From Daphnia pulex (lineage: Eukaryota; Arthropoda; Branchiopoda; Diplostraca; Daphniidae): 64,000 nucleotides of DNA. The first letter of the stretch is position 1. Every line of letters begins with the position of its first letter. The stretch is from positions 4,898,001-4,962,000 of the forward strand of contig NC_060023.1 in the NCBI RefSeq assembly GCF_021134715.1. Reading direction: 5' to 3'. The notes beneath the pieces are model-generated. The model did no database searches. It was not told where the DNA came from and saw only the letters and a list, made by a program, of their open reading frames with translations. The position numbers and the translations under genes are program-made. Positions 33,505 to 45,370 of this stretch are shown here, piece after piece.

Positions 33505-34120
33505 TAATGGATCAAAGGAGAAGAAAATCGTTGAGCCTAAGAAGAAACAAGGAGAAAAACATTGGAGAAGAGAACTACTGGACATTGAAAACTACTGGGC
33601 ATGAGGAAAGGGTTGTCACCCTAAAATCCATCGCGGATAGTCATTAAAAAAACAAACAACACTTCTGATCGTCTAACATCAGCTATCGAGAAAATAGCCG
33701 AAAAATAAATGTGCTGCAGTTTCATTTTCAATAAAAAGATATGACATCTTATAAAGTTTTTTATTTTTATCCAGTTCTTGTTTCGCCCATTCTATAGCCA
33801 CAAAAAAACAGTAACACTTCAACACAAACTAAATTTCAACTTGTTTGCCTTTTCATGTCCTTCGTTGTGTTTGAATAATTCCTTCTTTTCTGCTGCGCAT
33901 ATTATACGTGATCTTGAGATTTAATTGATGAGAATTTATACGGGATCTTTGATCTTGCAGTTCCGTGTCCAGCATCCAAGATTCGATTGGTCACAAGAAC
34001 TCTCTCAACTCTGAACCGCTGAAATCATCAATTAACAGTCGTCGAGTACGGATTAATTTGAATAAGTTTAAGTATAAATTGTTAAATTGTTTATCTGAGT
34101 CTAATGAATAAGAAATCAGA
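33505..34120. other. no gene recognised
   Basis: AT-rich, with aataaa-type signals (for example about 33706 and 33731) that could belong to a gene ending upstream. Confidence 0.25.
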
Positions 34121-34125
34121 TTTGA

Positions 34126-34308
34126 GTGCATTCCATGCAAATCACTGTAAAATATATTTTAATTGTATTTCTTTTCCTCTTAGCAGTTACGTTACCTAGA
34201 TCACCTTCAATTGCATCTGCAAAAGCAAAAAATCAAAATAAAGCAATTGCGTGCAAAGTGGAGTTGGAAGCAATGCTTTTGAAACTTTTTCCGGATTCTT
34301 TTGGCTAG
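34126..34308 (+). CDS. short secreted-type protein
   Basis: A 60-codon frame. Starting at the second Met (MQITVKYILIVFLFLLAVTL) it has a strong signal peptide. After it come a short basic region (SAKAKNQNKA) with one Cys and a hydrophobic C-terminus ending FPDSFG. It is too short to assign, and chance cannot be excluded because no second copy is visible in the window. Confidence 0.25.
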   Translation: MHSMQITVKYILIVFLFLLAVTLPRSPSIASAKAKNQNKAIACKVELEAMLLKLFPDSFG

Positions 34309-34319
34309 TAGCAGGTGCA

Positions 34320-35270
34320 GGCTAATCGATTCCCGGCAGGATTTCCGGGTCTGGCTGTCCTTTCCATAGGCTGGACTTAGTCTCATAGCCTTGATGTTAC
34401 GTTAAAAAGACTGGGTCAAGTGAAAGGAGCAGACGACTCTGGCTTCACTGTGGAAAATACCGCATTGAATGCTTGAAAAATAATGAAAAAAAGAGCTACT
34501 CCTGAAGATTAACATTATAAAACAATGATTACCTTGCACATAGAAGCCTCGAAGTCCATCATGAATTCTTTCACTCTTAGATCCTTATCCACAATTCATG
34601 AACTAATCATGAATATAGAATGAAATATAGTATAAGAACTCAAAACGACTGTTTAACAGTAACAAACTATTACCACAAAAGAATGCAACAATAATCGAAA
34701 TTTGGTTCTCCCAGTATTCAAACTATAGACTACAGTGTGTGGGAATGATTTTATAACCCATAGGCCATTCTTTGTATCCATCAGAAGAATGCTCTGACAT
34801 TTTGCTAAACACTTAAATCCGTTATTAATTACGAGTCATTAAAAAATGGGCCTGAAGGACATTTAAAAAAAGGATGGCCTGAAAGACACGGGCTTGAATT
34901 TCACCCATTCCAAATCAATGATTTCCATAAAAAATGTGTGTAGATATAATTAAGGATTACAGCATTTTACTTCCACTTGCAAAAAAATGCCATCTTACAG
35001 CTTCCTTCTGGGGAAACAAAATTCGTCGTCTACTAAATTACATGTTGTGACAATTTGAAATTAATTGCTTTACATAATATACAAGAAAACGTTGTTGGAG
35101 AAACTTATTCACTAGCATGGAATACAATTTCCATAAAAGATCCCATAAAAGATTAGTATTTTATGGCATAATATGTTTTTGAGGGGTTTGTGGATTAGGA
35201 TAAAGATTATGAGATTTCACTTATTTTAAGATTGTTAAAAACCGTATTCCTGTTATTCTATTAAGATGAT
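34320..35270. other. no gene recognised
   Basis: AT-rich sequence between the short secreted-type frame and the R2-like element. I saw no motif here. Confidence 0.25.
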
Positions 35271-35275
35271 GCTTT

Positions 35276-37240
35276 TTGAAATATGTTGTCTATTATTATA
35301 GAGAGGAGAGCAAAGAATTGACAATACAAGTTTTCCAACACCCTCCTTGGTCAGTCCGTCGCGCACTCTCTGGCAAATGGCCACTAGGATCATCTACTCG
35401 TCCTCAAACTGGTTCCACCAACTTTAGCCCCAACGATACCCTGAATTTTCCACCTTCAGTCAATGAACTCTCCATGAGAACCCGTGAATCTACAATGTTC
35501 ACCGACGTGATGACAGCCGCATCAACGGGCTTCCGAGCCCCAGGGCGACCCTCATCCCCAGCGACTCAACTTTTATGTCCACCTCCTTCCGTCACTGATG
35601 ACTTGAAACAGGAAGAAAGCGATGTCTCCCGCTCCAGTTTATTTTTCTATCAGTGGGTCTCACTAATTTAACATTTAACTTCCTGGGAAGAGTTGAACTT
35701 CTTTACTGATAACCTCGCCGGCGAGCGGCGCAGGGTCACGTTGAAGCCCGATAAATCCGCCCCTACTACCGGAAGGCTGTCCAACCAGCTACTCCACCTA
35801 CTTGCAGCACTTCCCCCAAAGACGAAGTCAGGCCAGGCAACATCAGGGTATCCAGAAGAAGAACAAAGTCAAACGGTGGGATGCGGCCAGTAAGCTCCTC
35901 TCTTCAAACGCTACCCGAAGCTGGCCACCAGGAAGGTGCTAGAGTAATCTTGTAAGAGCTAAACGGGCTTAGTGGATACTGCAGCTTTGTTCCTGAGAGG
36001 GGCCTACAAACAACCATGCTCTCATCCTACTTCTATCCAGGAAGTCAGGGGTACCTACGACGACTGCCATTGGTCTCAGCCATCTGAAAAGGAAATGAGC
36101 TGTCTTGCTAGTTCTTCCTACAGACAGGAGATCACCTTTAAGTTGCAGAGGGCATCCAACACTGCTCCAGGGGCCGACGGTATCGAATTCAATAACATCC
36201 TATACCTGGATCCTGAGGTTCTACTTTACGGTGAGGTGTGGTAAAAATTGAAAAAGAGGAACCTTGCCATCTGTTGGCTGGACCTCGCCAACGCATTCGG
36301 GTCCCTCCCAAGAGACTTACCTCATTGTCTTTTCAGAGCCTTCCACTGCTGACCGCCCCTAACGACATCCTTTCGGACATCTGCCTGAACAACACCTTTT
36401 TGTTCGTCGTTGGCCAAGAGCTTTTTCCAATACATCCGACATCCGACGTCCGCCAAGGTGGAGAGTTGCGTCAGCTCGATAATTTGTAAGTGCAGAGGAA
36501 GGGGAAGGAAAGCACTAACTACATGCCCTCATGGGCACTCAGCACACTTTCCACCCCACTAGGGACCTACCGGAAAAGTTGACGAAGGTTGCAAACTCAG
36601 ATCTGACCCCATGGCAGAAACTCGAAATCTTCCACGTCACCCTGTTGCCTTTCCTGTCGCAGCGCTTGGCCACTGGACGTGTCTTCCATGATTTACTAGA
36701 GGAATTTGATACCCGTTGCGACGAATTCTCTCGGCTGGTAAATAACGTCCCTCACATGGCTCATAATGCCTTCCTCCTTTCTGATCGCAGAGCTGGTGGA
36801 TTCGAAGCTTCTCAATTAAAGAATGACGCTGAAATTTTGATCATTGCCAGGGACATCTTACTTCTTGAAAGTCATGACTTGGTCGTCCGGACCGACTTGG
36901 CCGACTTGCCTAGAACATCACAAAGGATTCACTGGTAAGCAAACTCATCCACTGCCAATCTCCGATTTCCTTTCGGGATTCGTAAAGGGTGGGCTCCAAG
37001 CCACCCGCTATCACAAGGCCGGTACCAACATTTGGTAACGAACTTAAAAAGCTACACGTCAACTTGACGCCAAGATTAAAGTATCCAGCGATGAATTGCA
37101 ATCAAAAGTGATAGATGAAGACGTATCCTGTGGGTTTGAAAAAGTTGTAAGGGGTCTCCGAACTGTCATCAAGAAGCGTTGGACCATCTCTCTGACAATA
37201 GCCCATCCCGTCTCGACATTCTTTAACTCTTTGGCATATA
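35276..37240 (+). pseudogene. R2/NeSL-like non-LTR retroelement, N-terminal to thumb region
   Basis: Broken plus-strand frames read as one retroelement protein. The N-terminal region is at 35276-35893. The RT start is FKLQRASNTAPGADGIEFNN (about 36130-36190), followed by palm motif WLDLANAFGSLP (about 36272), NDILSDICLNNTFLFVVG and DVRQGGELRQ (36364-36475). A thumb region has LTPWQKLEIFHVTLLPFLSQ (36605), then NVPHMAHNAFLLSDRRAGGF (36745-36805). The YADD block is missing between 36480 and 36530. The NTAPGADGI and GGF motifs fit R2/NeSL/R4-type elements. It ends abruptly at 37240, where copy B of the duplication starts; the matching C-terminal piece lies at 1-344. Confidence 0.65.
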
Positions 37241-37547
37241 TTTAAGCGTGCAAGAGCATAGAACATATAAAAGATAAGCAAAACTACTCAGTAATCGCCT
37301 ACTCTCTATTATTCAATTATGGTTTACTAGTTGAATAGTATAATTTTTTTTATAAAATACTGTTTCTACAAAAAACTGTGTTTGGCAGTGTGGCGATAAA
37401 AAATAATATATTTTTAGCGAAGATTTACTGTGGCTTTTTCGATCTATTTTGACAAAGAAGCAAGACGGTGTTATCCAAGAGGCCAGAGACTTGAGATGAA
37501 GAAGCCAACCCTCATGAGTTGACTAGTAAAGAAGCTAGCACCAAGAA

Positions 37548-38021
37548 GCCAAAGGGGAAGTGGCTTCTTGACTATGGACCGGTGGAAGGACGAATATGTT
37601 TGATGGAATTTTTCGGGAACAGATCAACACTTTTGAGATAACCTACAAGCTCAGTTTCTTCTTTGAAAGGTAATATATAACAATAAAAAATATAGAAATA
37701 CAATTGCCAAAGGGGAAGTGGCTTCTTGACTATGGACTGGTGGAAGGACGAATATGTTTGATGGAATTTTTCGGGAACAGATCAACACTTTTGAGATAAC
37801 CTACAAGCTCAGTTTCTTCTTTGAAAGGTAATATATAACAATAAAAAATATAGAAATACAATTGCCAAAGGGGAAGTGGCTTCTTGACTATGGACCGGTG
37901 GAAGGACGAATATGTTTGATGGAATTTTTCGGGAACAGATCAACACTTTTGAGATAACCTACAAGCTCAGTTTCTTCTTTGAAAGGTAATATATAACAAT
38001 AAAAAATATAGAAATACAATT
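37548..38021 (+). repeat. 158-base unit in three tandem copies
   Basis: Units start at 37548, 37706 and 37864, each beginning gccaaaggggaagtgg and ending in a short AT-rich stretch. They are almost identical; one differs at ggactggtgg versus ggaccggtgg. Copy A has one unit only, at about 885-1042, so the triplication happened after the large duplication or was lost from A. Each unit ends in a possible splice donor (gaaag|gtaata), so this could be a repeated exon plus intron, but I cannot identify a protein. Confidence 0.85.
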
Positions 38022-40080
38022 AAGTGACATGGTGACGATATGTTAACTAATAGAGTCTGTTTTTTAAAGTTTGTATCCTCCAATACAGCTGACAAACGAG
38101 GGATTTTCACCAACTACAAATAAACTGGAACCAGAGATAAGGAGATGGCCAACTCAATGGGAGAGCCAGCAGACGACGCCAACCCGTTCTGAACCCACCC
38201 TAAAACTATATCCCTACCACTCTTTGTGCTTCACCAGCGCTACGCTAGCGCCTCTACCGACCGGGCCCCGTAACATTGTTGGTAACGCAATTCCCCTACG
38301 CAACACAATTCCCCAATGACTAAACTATCCACTTCATCTTTTTTAAAGGTCGCCGCCGTTGCTGAAAATGACGTATGCTGATCAGGTCTGATACAATTGT
38401 GTTTTACAGAAAATTGTATAAATGTTGTGTGTTTTACAAATCGCAGCAAAAGCATGTTTTCAGATACGAAACTTATCTGTTTTATCTCTCTAAAACAGAT
38501 TTCTGATTTCGAACTGTATTACAAACCACATCTGTTTTCACCCTATAAAATTGAACACTGGTTTGATTTTGCATTCCAGCTTTGTCACAATTCTGTATTC
38601 ACCACGTAAAATTTAAAAACTATTTTCTCTCTGTTGTTACAGTTTCATTTTTAAATTTCTGTTTTGATTATTTAAAACCGAATGGCTTTTTATTCCAGGT
38701 CTGTTTTAAAGAAGCTGTAAAACAAATAAACAGACATGAAACACGAGTCGGTGTGCTACGTGGGGTTTGTTCATAGGGGGTTTTGTCAATTTTTGCCAGG
38801 AATTAAAGCCGTCGAGGAAGTTATAATCCACTGAGTTGACAAACTCTTCCCTATCCAACGGTATCATGAAAGCCAATGGTATTTTAATTTTTGAAAGCCA
38901 AAAGTATTTTAACTGAAATTAGCTCAGCTTAATTTGTCTTAAAAGCAGCAGTTGGCTGGAACTCCAGTGCCACAGATGATTATTTATCTGCGACAGTAGA
39001 TTGCATTGGCAGCGATTTGGGTTCTAGAATCAGCTTGCATCGTTATCGATGAATTTCCAGCTGGGGTCGCTTAGGGTGTTTCATTTTACAAAAAATTATT
39101 ATTTCCGAGCTAGGGATCTGGATTGGGTTGTTAAATTATACGAATAGTAATATTCTGAAAAAAAATAGATTTTTTAAAAAATATTTGGATCCCGCAAACT
39201 ACAATTTGGTGGGGAAATAAAAATAAAGTTTCATAACACGGGTTCAACAAATAATTTCTTACAGGGGTTTCAGTAACTGCTTGCTAATGCCCTCATATCT
39301 GCACCAACAATTTTAGAGAAATATTTTAGCATGGATAGCGCACAAAAGTAAAATAACTTAACATTCTGAAAAATAAGCTCATTTTATTGATTAAGCACGA
39401 ATAAGAATGACTTACATATTTGGAACGCTTGTCTTATTGAAAAGCTTAAAGTGCGCTTAATGTTGCTCCATAACTTGAAGTAAATAATGCTGCTTCTCCG
39501 TATTTTCTACTGAATCCTTGAAGTCTGATATTAATTTAAACCCCCTTTCACACAGTTGTTAAAAAATGCTAGTCCCCTTGTAATAGTCTTCATTTTCTGA
39601 TACCCCGTCACTCCAATATTTTTCTGGTAGCTTATTCCATTCTAACATTTCATCTTTGATTTAGAAGGTGAAAAAACAGCCAACTTTTTGGACCCAAGAG
39701 CAATAATAATGTATCCGGATATTGTTTCTGGATTTGTTTTTGGGAATTTGGTTCGCACGAGGAATTTTGTAGTTAAGAGTAGTTTGTTTGTTAGAGTTAG
39801 TGTATTAGGTATGACTTTTGACTGCTAATGCTAGTCTTAGAGTAGCCGGTAGTTAGACAAAACGACAACCTCTTCTGTAAAGTACCAGGGATAATTTTAA
39901 ATATATTCAATCACTACTTGTGCTGTTTTTTCGTTTTCTCCTTTGCAGAGAGAGTTTCATATGGCGAACATAGTTAATATCCACTGAGAGGGAAATAGAG
40001 TACGCTCATTTCCAAAAATAACGATAAAGGCCAAAGTGCGAAACAACGCACCTGCGAAACGTCATGTGCTGTGTCTTGCT
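38022..40080. other. copy B of the gene-poor segment at 1043-3046
   Basis: Same content as the A segment with small differences, for example an extra piece at about 39193-39270 not found in A near 2215. No complete gene is present. The broken minus-strand ISDFKDSVENTEKQ frame recurs near 39500. Confidence 0.35.
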
Positions 40081-40086
40081 GCTATT

Positions 40087-41055
40087 TCATGGATTGAGTC
40101 CTAGGAAGTTGCGCAGGTTGTGTTCCATGTAGTGAGATGTGAAGTTATTGTTGATTCTTTCTAGCTCGAGTGCAGGACATTCCAGGAAGACATGTACTGT
40201 TGACTTATCTTCCTCTTCGCGGTATTGGCAGGCGGAGTCTAGTTGGCTGTTGAAACGACCAAGATTGGCTTTAAGCCTATTGTGTCCTGTTCTAAGTTTG
40301 AACAAGATTCTTGTGATGCTACGGAACTTGTGGGAGTACCGTTTCAGCATACCTATTTTTGTTCTTGTGTGGGTATTGTCTTTATCTCTTCCTTTGTAAA
40401 GTTCAGTAATGTTTAGTTTTTTTAGGTATTCTTTGAATACCACTGCTTGTTCAGCTGAGAAGAGTTGATGCTATAGGATTCTGCTTGGAATTAGTTGGTT
40501 ACTTTCTTCTGATGCTAATCAGTCTGCCACTTGATTGCCTGGGATTGCTACGTGGCTTGGGATTCAATATAGATTGACTTTGCTGCCTGTTGACTTTAAG
40601 TTATCTGCTGTGGTGAGTATGACATTTATGATGGATTGTTTTTATTTCTTTTTTTGGAGATTCGATTGATTGGATAACAGATATGGAGTCGGAAAAAATT
40701 TGTTAGTTTGTCACTTGATCGTCTAGATGGTATATTAGTTCCATTGATCTGATGATGGCTTCGGCTTCAGCTGTGTAGACCAATCAGTTTCTTGAGAATC
40801 GCCTATTCGCCTCCTCGATATCCAGGCTTGTGATTGTTACTGCAATGGTGGTTCTTTCATTGGATTTGTTGACTGGCCCGTCAGTGTAGGCAATGGTGGT
40901 TGTTTTAAAGTGATTGTGCTTCATCTCGTTGAAGAGTGCTCGTGATTCAGTTGGGTTTTTCATTGCCATTTGTTTTGAGAGTGGAAAGTATTTGATTGCG
41001 ATAGGTCTTTACAGGGTTTCTACAGGGTGGCCTTTCTTGTAGGTGGGTCGTAGTG
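40087..41055 (-). mobile_element. I-like non-LTR retrotransposon, copy B, truncated
   Basis: Only the 3' third remains: the RNase H piece (YTDGPVNKSNERTTIAVT, 40784-40969) and the C-terminal tail (40087-40443, ending NFLGLNP). It stops at about 41052, where sequence equivalent to A 4023-9595 is missing and the Harbinger flank follows directly (tagtg|ttaagattg). Confidence 0.7.
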
Positions 41056-41316
41056 TTAAGATTGTTTTATGGGGGTTCGAAACAAATTGGTGAAATGAAA
41101 AAAAAATGCGCGGCCCCTTTATCTACATTTTCCTGCTCTCTGGAACTGGCGCCAACTGTAACAACTTCGCCGGCTGAAAAATAACGCGTTTGCCGTGCAT
41201 TCCATATGGCGCTTCTCAAAAAGGGTCTTGTTTTTTTTTAAATCATAAAACACTTTCCTTTTATTTGTTAGGTACGATAAGGTGTACGATTAGGTACGAT
41301 TATTTAGCCTTACGTA

Positions 41317-42069
41317 ATGCTTATAAATGTGTTAGGTGGTGGCCCTTTAGGTGAGGATGGTATATTGTGCCCAATTTATCAAAATTATTACGAGGAAGTT
41401 TTGGGCTTGGACAACCCCGCAGTATCTGCAACAGCAATCCCAGTGAGAATTCTAAATATTCCCATCAATAAATTTTTTAATTGTAACACATGTTTTCAAT
41501 TACAGGGTGCTATTAACACCGATGAATTAACTGTTGTTGCCAACAACGCTGTTCTTTAACAACAAATCGTTTTGGCCATCACTGGACGGTCTGATCAACC
41601 AACCGAAGAAGTTATATCAAATGAAACCTTAATGGTATCGTCTGAGAATAATCAACTCGTGGCTACGCATTACTCTGAAGATCAGTATTACGTCATGGAG
41701 CAAAGTGGTTCCTCAGCAGGAAGCCCAATACCCCGTACTACATTGGCGAGATTGGAAATTGAATGTGGGCGTGCCATCAATATGGACAAAGGAAAAAAAA
41801 TGAAGAAAAAGAGTATAGTCGCCGAACGGGCACTTCAATATACAAGTAGTTCATCAATCAGCAGACCAAGCACACCATTAACATCACACTCGTCGCCAGA
41901 ACCACAGGACGCATTTAATGTTTTGAAAGAAAAAAGAGTTTCCTCAACCCTTCGTCAAGTGATGAAGAAAACCAAATACTCCCTTTGTGATTTGGAAGAA
42001 ACTACTGCCCAGAGTCGACTGACTGAACAACGATTGAAGGTCCTATCATCGGCCATGGATGTCCGTTAA
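41317..42069 (+). pseudogene. Harbinger Myb/SANT-like accessory protein remnant, copy B
   Basis: Reads GGGPLGEDGILCPIYQNYYE and VLGLDNPAVSATAIP, then a stop (TAA at 41557-41559, shared with A). It then continues QQIVLAITGRSDQPTEE through SEDQYYVMEQSGSSAGS to the same C-terminus as A, ending LSSAMDVR (42069). The middle part is complete here and deleted in A. The N-terminal Myb helices are absent, so the element is truncated on this side. Confidence 0.5.
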
Positions 42070-42369
42070 AAGCTGAAAGATCCAGTTTTAAGGGATGAAC
42101 TCCATGAGGATTTGATTGATTTATTGTACAATTTGAAAGAAAATGTATAAGTCTACAGTTTGAGTATTGTAATTACAATATGTTTCATGGATTCATGGAA
42201 ATAAAAACAATTAACGAGAAAATATCAGTCTTGCCACTCCGTCTCTTTTAATATGTCCCAGTCGTCGCAATTCTGCATCTTTATTTGTAGGATTTCCAAT
42301 CGGTCTTGCGTGTAATCCCTGCATGTCTTCTTCATCTGCATCATCATCAACAAAATCAACATCGACGCC

Positions 42370-43483
42370 TCAGTCGTCATCAAGTGGCATATTTAAGTCA
42401 ATAGCCAAATTATGCAAGACACAACAAGCCACAATCACCCAAGATACTTTTGTGGGACTCATTCGAATTTCAGAGTGCAATACATGGAATCTTTTTTTTA
42501 GAATACCAAATGATCGTTCAATAGTGCAGCGCGTTGTTTCATGAGCCCGGTTAAATCTTATCTTATATCCTTCTACTGGATCAGTATAAGGAACAAACAG
42601 AAATGGAGTATTTGAGTATTCACTATCACTTAACAAAATGCTGCTGCCAAAAAAACCCGATTAAATTTTTTTCCCGATTGTACTGCCCTTAAAAATAGAT
42701 GAATCGTGACACGATCCAGGTTTTGTAGCACAAACACTCAAATATTTGTGACGGGCATCACATATTGCTTGCACATTGATTGAATGGTAGTTTTTACGAT
42801 TCACATATGCTTTTTCGTGCAATATTGGATGTTGAATCCGAATATGAGTTCCGCCAATGGAACCAATGATGCCTGGAATACGGGCTATTTCTGCATACTC
42901 GCGTTTAAACTATATATTTAACAAAATTTTACTAACATATAAACTTAGAAATTTAAAATGTTTTCTCACGTCATTAAGGTTATCGGGGATTCGAATATGA
43001 TTCGGTGATATAAGGCATAAGGCTAGGGATACTGCAGAAATGGACGTGAAACAGACGATTGGCTGTATCGAAGAACATTTCCTATTACAGTTTTGAATGT
43101 TCCAGTTGCATAGAATTGTAATGCAATCAGTACCATGTCAAGTCTGCTGTCTTTCTTTTCGGTAAAATGTCTGTTACCAGTGCTATTAAATATTACAGTT
43201 ATGGTAGGAATATTCAATATACAACAATTCATGTTCAATTTATACCTGTTAAATATTCTATTGAAGGTCTATCGAATCTAAATATCCTCATTAACTTTTC
43301 TGCGTAGAAATAACTTAAAATATCTTTCCGTGTTTGGTAAAATGGGATAAGATGGCGTTTTTTTGCACTGCGTTCATCAGCTCTTTCTGAATTAGCACTT
43401 TCTGTTGAGGAATCGTCAACATTGTCTGTTAAATTATCTAAATCTTCTAAAAACTCATCAATTACGTCAGTATGATCCGCCAT
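42370..43483 (-). pseudogene. HARBI1-like transposase, copy B (first catalytic Asp lost)
   Basis: Start MADHTDVIDEF (43483). Exons continue through ALQFYATGTFKTVIG, the GIIGSIGGTHIRIQHP block, then HEKAYVNRKNYHSINVQAIC-D with PGSCHDSSIF, and finally CTIERSFGILKKRF. Unlike A, the block with the second catalytic Asp (ICDARHKY) is intact. The first Asp is Gly in both copies (SIGGTH), so inactivation of the active site predates the duplication. Introns near 43240 and 42960-42900 separate the exons. Confidence 0.7.
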
Positions 43484-43765
43484 TCTGTAAATAAAAACAA
43501 AAACACTGCCCATTTCCCCCACAAACTTGAGCTATAAGTCAGTTTCAAGGCACCTAGGAAGGTACCTTGAGATTTCGGAGACTTAACTAAGTTTGGGGAT
43601 TCGAGTTTTGCGTTTTCAAGTCAAAGTTTTCAACTTGACTTGAGATTTTTGTGTTCGGAATCCTACTTTGGTGAAAGTCTGAAAAAACTTGCAAGTCAAG
43701 TCGGAAAACGACCTAAGTCATGTCCAAGTCAAGTAAAAAAGGACGTTCGGAATTCGACCCCTCAG

Positions 43766-44812
43766 GAGTTGATGGTTATGAAGGTAAAATTGGTTCTCTC
43801 AGTTAGTCATTGTTTTTTTGCTGTTTCTGAACACACCTTTCTCTATTGACACTTCGAATGTTGTCACTATTCTATAGATATGTATCTTAGGTTCTCGTGT
43901 ACCCGTACACAATTATACAACACAAATGCACTATTATGCTAATTTTTAAACTAAAAAGTAGGTATCCTAGCGAAGTAATACTTATTTAAATATTTAATTA
44001 TTCTATAAATTATATATAGTGACTGTACCTTAATTGATCATGTTGTGTAAAATAACTACCCTTCTAGCTCTGAGAGTATCTGTGATAAGCTCCAGCTCAT
44101 TAGCACCTACCAGCTTTGCAGGCAGTTTGCATGGTCTGGTTCTATGAAAACCCGTCAACACACAACGAAATAATTCACTGCAGTCTTTCCCCTTAACTAT
44201 GTGTGAGGATTCCGATACGTATCCGAAAACACGTTTTCTGTCTTACATCAATGGTATAGAAAACATTCGGCTGAAAGTGCATGACGGACAATTGTTTACT
44301 ATCATCTCACTACCTTACGGTGAAAATAATGCGACATTAAAATTTTCGCCAAAATGTCCAATCAACACAAAGAATATTTATTCGAAAGTATAATCCACTT
44401 TGAATAAATCAAGTAATTTTTACAAACAAGCGTGATTAGCAGTCTCGCTATCTAACACTACGATTCAAGTTCAAATCCGATAAAATAACGACAAATTGAA
44501 TCCAAGTTCACATCGAACATGATAAGTATGAAAAGTATTCGTGACTAAAAATAACATACACCAATGTCTAATCAATAAAATAAATTTTATTCTGAAGTAT
44601 GATCCAGGTTATAAAGTCAATTACTGGAATAAAACTGTAAATAGTGCAGCATAGTGGTTTGCAGTTTCCTTTATACACAATTATGATAGAAGTTCGAATC
44701 CAACAAAAAAGCCAATTGAAATCAAGTTCAATTGTTCTGTTTAATTCTGGATTTAACAAGAAACAATAAATCAAATAAAGCAAGAACAATAAATCAAATA
44801 AAACAAGAACAA
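43766..44812. other. copy B of segment 12226-13311
   Basis: Contains the plus-strand 64-codon frame at 44199-44393 (MCEDSDTYPKTRFLSYING..., SLPYGENNATLKF), open here and interrupted by a TTACC run in A. No function is recognised; whether it is a real exon is doubtful. Confidence 0.25.
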
Positions 44813-45130
44813 TGTAATGTTAATTAACAGCATATGGCAAAGCCAATTAACAAGTTCTATACCACTTGTTGATGCGTTAACCATGTGTGTATGCCTAATT
44901 ACTTTAACATGCATGGCTACTATCAGTTAAGACATCTTCAGGAGCCCCGTATATAAACCGGGAGTTCTATCCATTTGTTGGTCGCTTGTACGGTCGCTTG
45001 TGAGTCGCTTGTAGTAGTATCACAGTTGTCGTCGTGATTGTCATTCATCATCGCTTTGGGCTACCTAATACACTGTGTTAGTCAAACCTGTCGTTTACTC
45101 CAACTTTTACTGTGATAAGCGATCATCACA
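44813..45130 (+). mobile_element. candidate solo LTR, copy B
   Basis: Counterpart of 13312-13629: same tgtaatg start and atcatcaca end, same acaa flanks (44809-44812 and 45131-45134), and TATA box gtatataaacc. Internal point differences lie mainly just downstream of the TATA box. Confidence 0.4.
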
Positions 45131-45370
45131 ACAATAAATCAATAATAAATAAAAAAAAACACAGGGATAACAAAAACGGAAAACGAAAGCAAACACAAAA
45201 ACACCCGAATAGAAAAAATAAAACAAATTATTTGTTTCTGCCAAACATTCGCACGGCTTCCAAACATGCGAACGAGGCAAGTTCCATTCAGCCAGTGCCT
45301 CATTCCACAAAATGTTTCCAAAGTTGCCTAGACACTGCAAACAACCATACAAAATACAGAAAAATTAAAA

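Larger units (their letters stand above)
578..37240 (+). repeat. duplication unit, copy A
   Basis: From base 578 (tttaagcgtgcaagagcata) onward this segment is matched in the same orientation by 37241 onward. The match is near-identical by eye over most of its length and interrupted by copy-specific insertions and deletions. If the arrangement is a simple tandem duplication, the unit is about 36.7 kb and ends at 37240. The part from about 30250 to 37240 has no partner in the window because copy B runs off the right edge. Confidence 0.9.
41058..43765. mobile_element. PIF/Harbinger transposon, copy B
   Basis: Same structure as A 9600-12225, but the accessory gene and transposase are longer. It has caagtcaag/cttgacttg motifs at its right end (43615-43735). 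Limits are approximate because no terminal repeat pair was identified. Confidence 0.65.
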
